A stretch of DNA of 64,000 nucleotides from Fimbriimonadales bacterium (GTDB lineage Bacteria > Armatimonadota > Fimbriimonadia > Fimbriimonadales > ATM1): positions 62,001 through 126,000 of the forward strand of contig DATMAR010000012.1 in assembly GCA_035559795.1 (NCBI GenBank), in the 5' to 3' direction. This document shows positions 63,761-64,000 of this stretch, piece after piece; position 1 is the first letter of the stretch, and each line of letters begins with the position of its first letter. Made by a program: the position numbers and the translations under genes. The notes under the pieces are model-generated. The model worked only from the letters and a program-made list of their open reading frames with translations. It searched no databases and was not told the DNA's origin.

Positions 63761-64000
63761 TGTTCTTTTCGTGAAGTCAGCACGCTCCATGCGAAACGTG
63801 GGAGCGTCAGCACCTTTCTCCATTTTCTGGGGTTCATCATCAATCGCCAAAGCCATTCCAAATGCATTTTTTGCACCGGGTAAGGCGCACGCTTTATGAC
63901 ACCACTCAAAACATCGAAAGAACCACCGACGCCGATACTTACAGGAACTGCCATTTCGTAAAGATGCTTGACGATGAATTTCTCTTGCCGAGGTATGCCC
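63757..64000 (-). CDS. WecG/TagA/CpsF-family glycosyltransferase, partial (N-terminus beyond window)
   Basis: The last 80 codons of a GT26-family enzyme run off the right edge. GIPRQEKFIVKHLYEMAVPV is the family's LGxPxQE-type segment. VSIGVGGSFDVLSGVIKRAP and MHLEWLWRLMMNPRKWRKVL match the G-x-G-x-x-F-D-x-x-x-G and GLEWLYRLxxEPRR pattern. These enzymes add N-acetylmannosaminuronate or similar sugars to undecaprenyl-linked intermediates during exopolysaccharide or wall polymer synthesis. Together with the GT-C genes at both ends of the window it suggests envelope glycan clusters. Confidence 0.9.
   Translation of the reverse strand, partial: GIPRQEKFIVKHLYEMAVPVSIGVGGSFDVLSGVIKRAPYPVQKMHLEWLWRLMMNPRKWRKVLTLPRFAWSVLTSRKEH

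Noticed and set aside
1-64000. CRISPR arrays, tRNA, rRNA, prophage or IS elements
   Set aside because: I looked for direct repeats with regular spacers, T-loop-like motifs and transposase or integrase sequences and saw none. Short tRNAs could still be missed by eye.

Overview
The window reads as a chromosome segment from a diderm, free-living bacterium of moderate GC content. The best taxonomic guess from gene content is Armatimonadota (Fimbriimonas-like), held with moderate confidence. The outer membrane is supported by LptD, an LptF/LptG permease and envelope glycosyltransferases. PEP-CTERM secreted proteins, a Ku/LigD repair pair, 'stalk-domain' (copper amine oxidase N-domain-like) proteins, a split GcvPA/GcvPB and a yabE-like/ksgA neighbourhood give a mix typical of that lineage. 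No rRNA, tRNA, CRISPR array, phage or insertion sequence was recognised. Most of the window is dense housekeeping DNA.

Layout. 1-4.5 kb: an edge-truncated GT-C glycosyltransferase, an MgtC-like membrane protein, a small unknown gene and two divergent PEP-CTERM proteins. 4.5-8.8 kb: a deiodinase-like thioredoxin-fold gene interrupted by one in-frame TGA, read here as selenocysteine, divergent from ku-ligD. 8.8-14.8 kb: two paralogous stalk-domain secreted proteins, a lone pstB and a large metzincin-like secreted protein. 14.8-26.7 kb: a plus-strand run of GH4 glycosidase, glnE, plsY, lptF/G, lptD, a large TIM-barrel-like protein and era. 26.7-30.6 kb: gcvH-gcvPA-gcvPB with a lipoate-protein ligase-like gene. 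30.7-37.8 kb (minus): the principal sigma factor with a structured leader, a cysteine desulfurase with a Cys-tailed MarR regulator, and sucD with an enlarged H+-pyrophosphatase. 37.9-44.4 kb (minus): obg-nadD-rsfS-TPR/membrane-Zn-ribbon protein, then a G5/3D protein with ksgA, and rpmE-rpmG-rpmF. 44.4-54.6 kb (minus): a hybrid histidine kinase, then rqcH-like, membrane spermidine-synthase-like and metH in one transcription unit. 54.6-60.8 kb: ilvE, a receiver plus small membrane protein, a bifunctional-nuclease-family protein, rho, and guaA-hpt. 60.8-64 kb: unknown protein, lipoprotein, GT-C-like membrane protein and a WecG/TagA glycosyltransferase cut by the window end.

The strongest unusual signal is the deiodinase-like gene at 4560-5144. 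Its two reading-frame halves lie in the same frame. The TGA sits exactly where deiodinases carry selenocysteine, and a hairpin with an AGGU loop follows at bacterial-SECIS distance. Other points of interest are a three-way-junction leader and mini-ORF upstream of sigA, a roughly 250-residue insertion in the H+-pyrophosphatase, a membrane zinc-ribbon protein ending in an L7/L12-CTD-like domain, and an excess of C7/G7 homopolymers inside genes.
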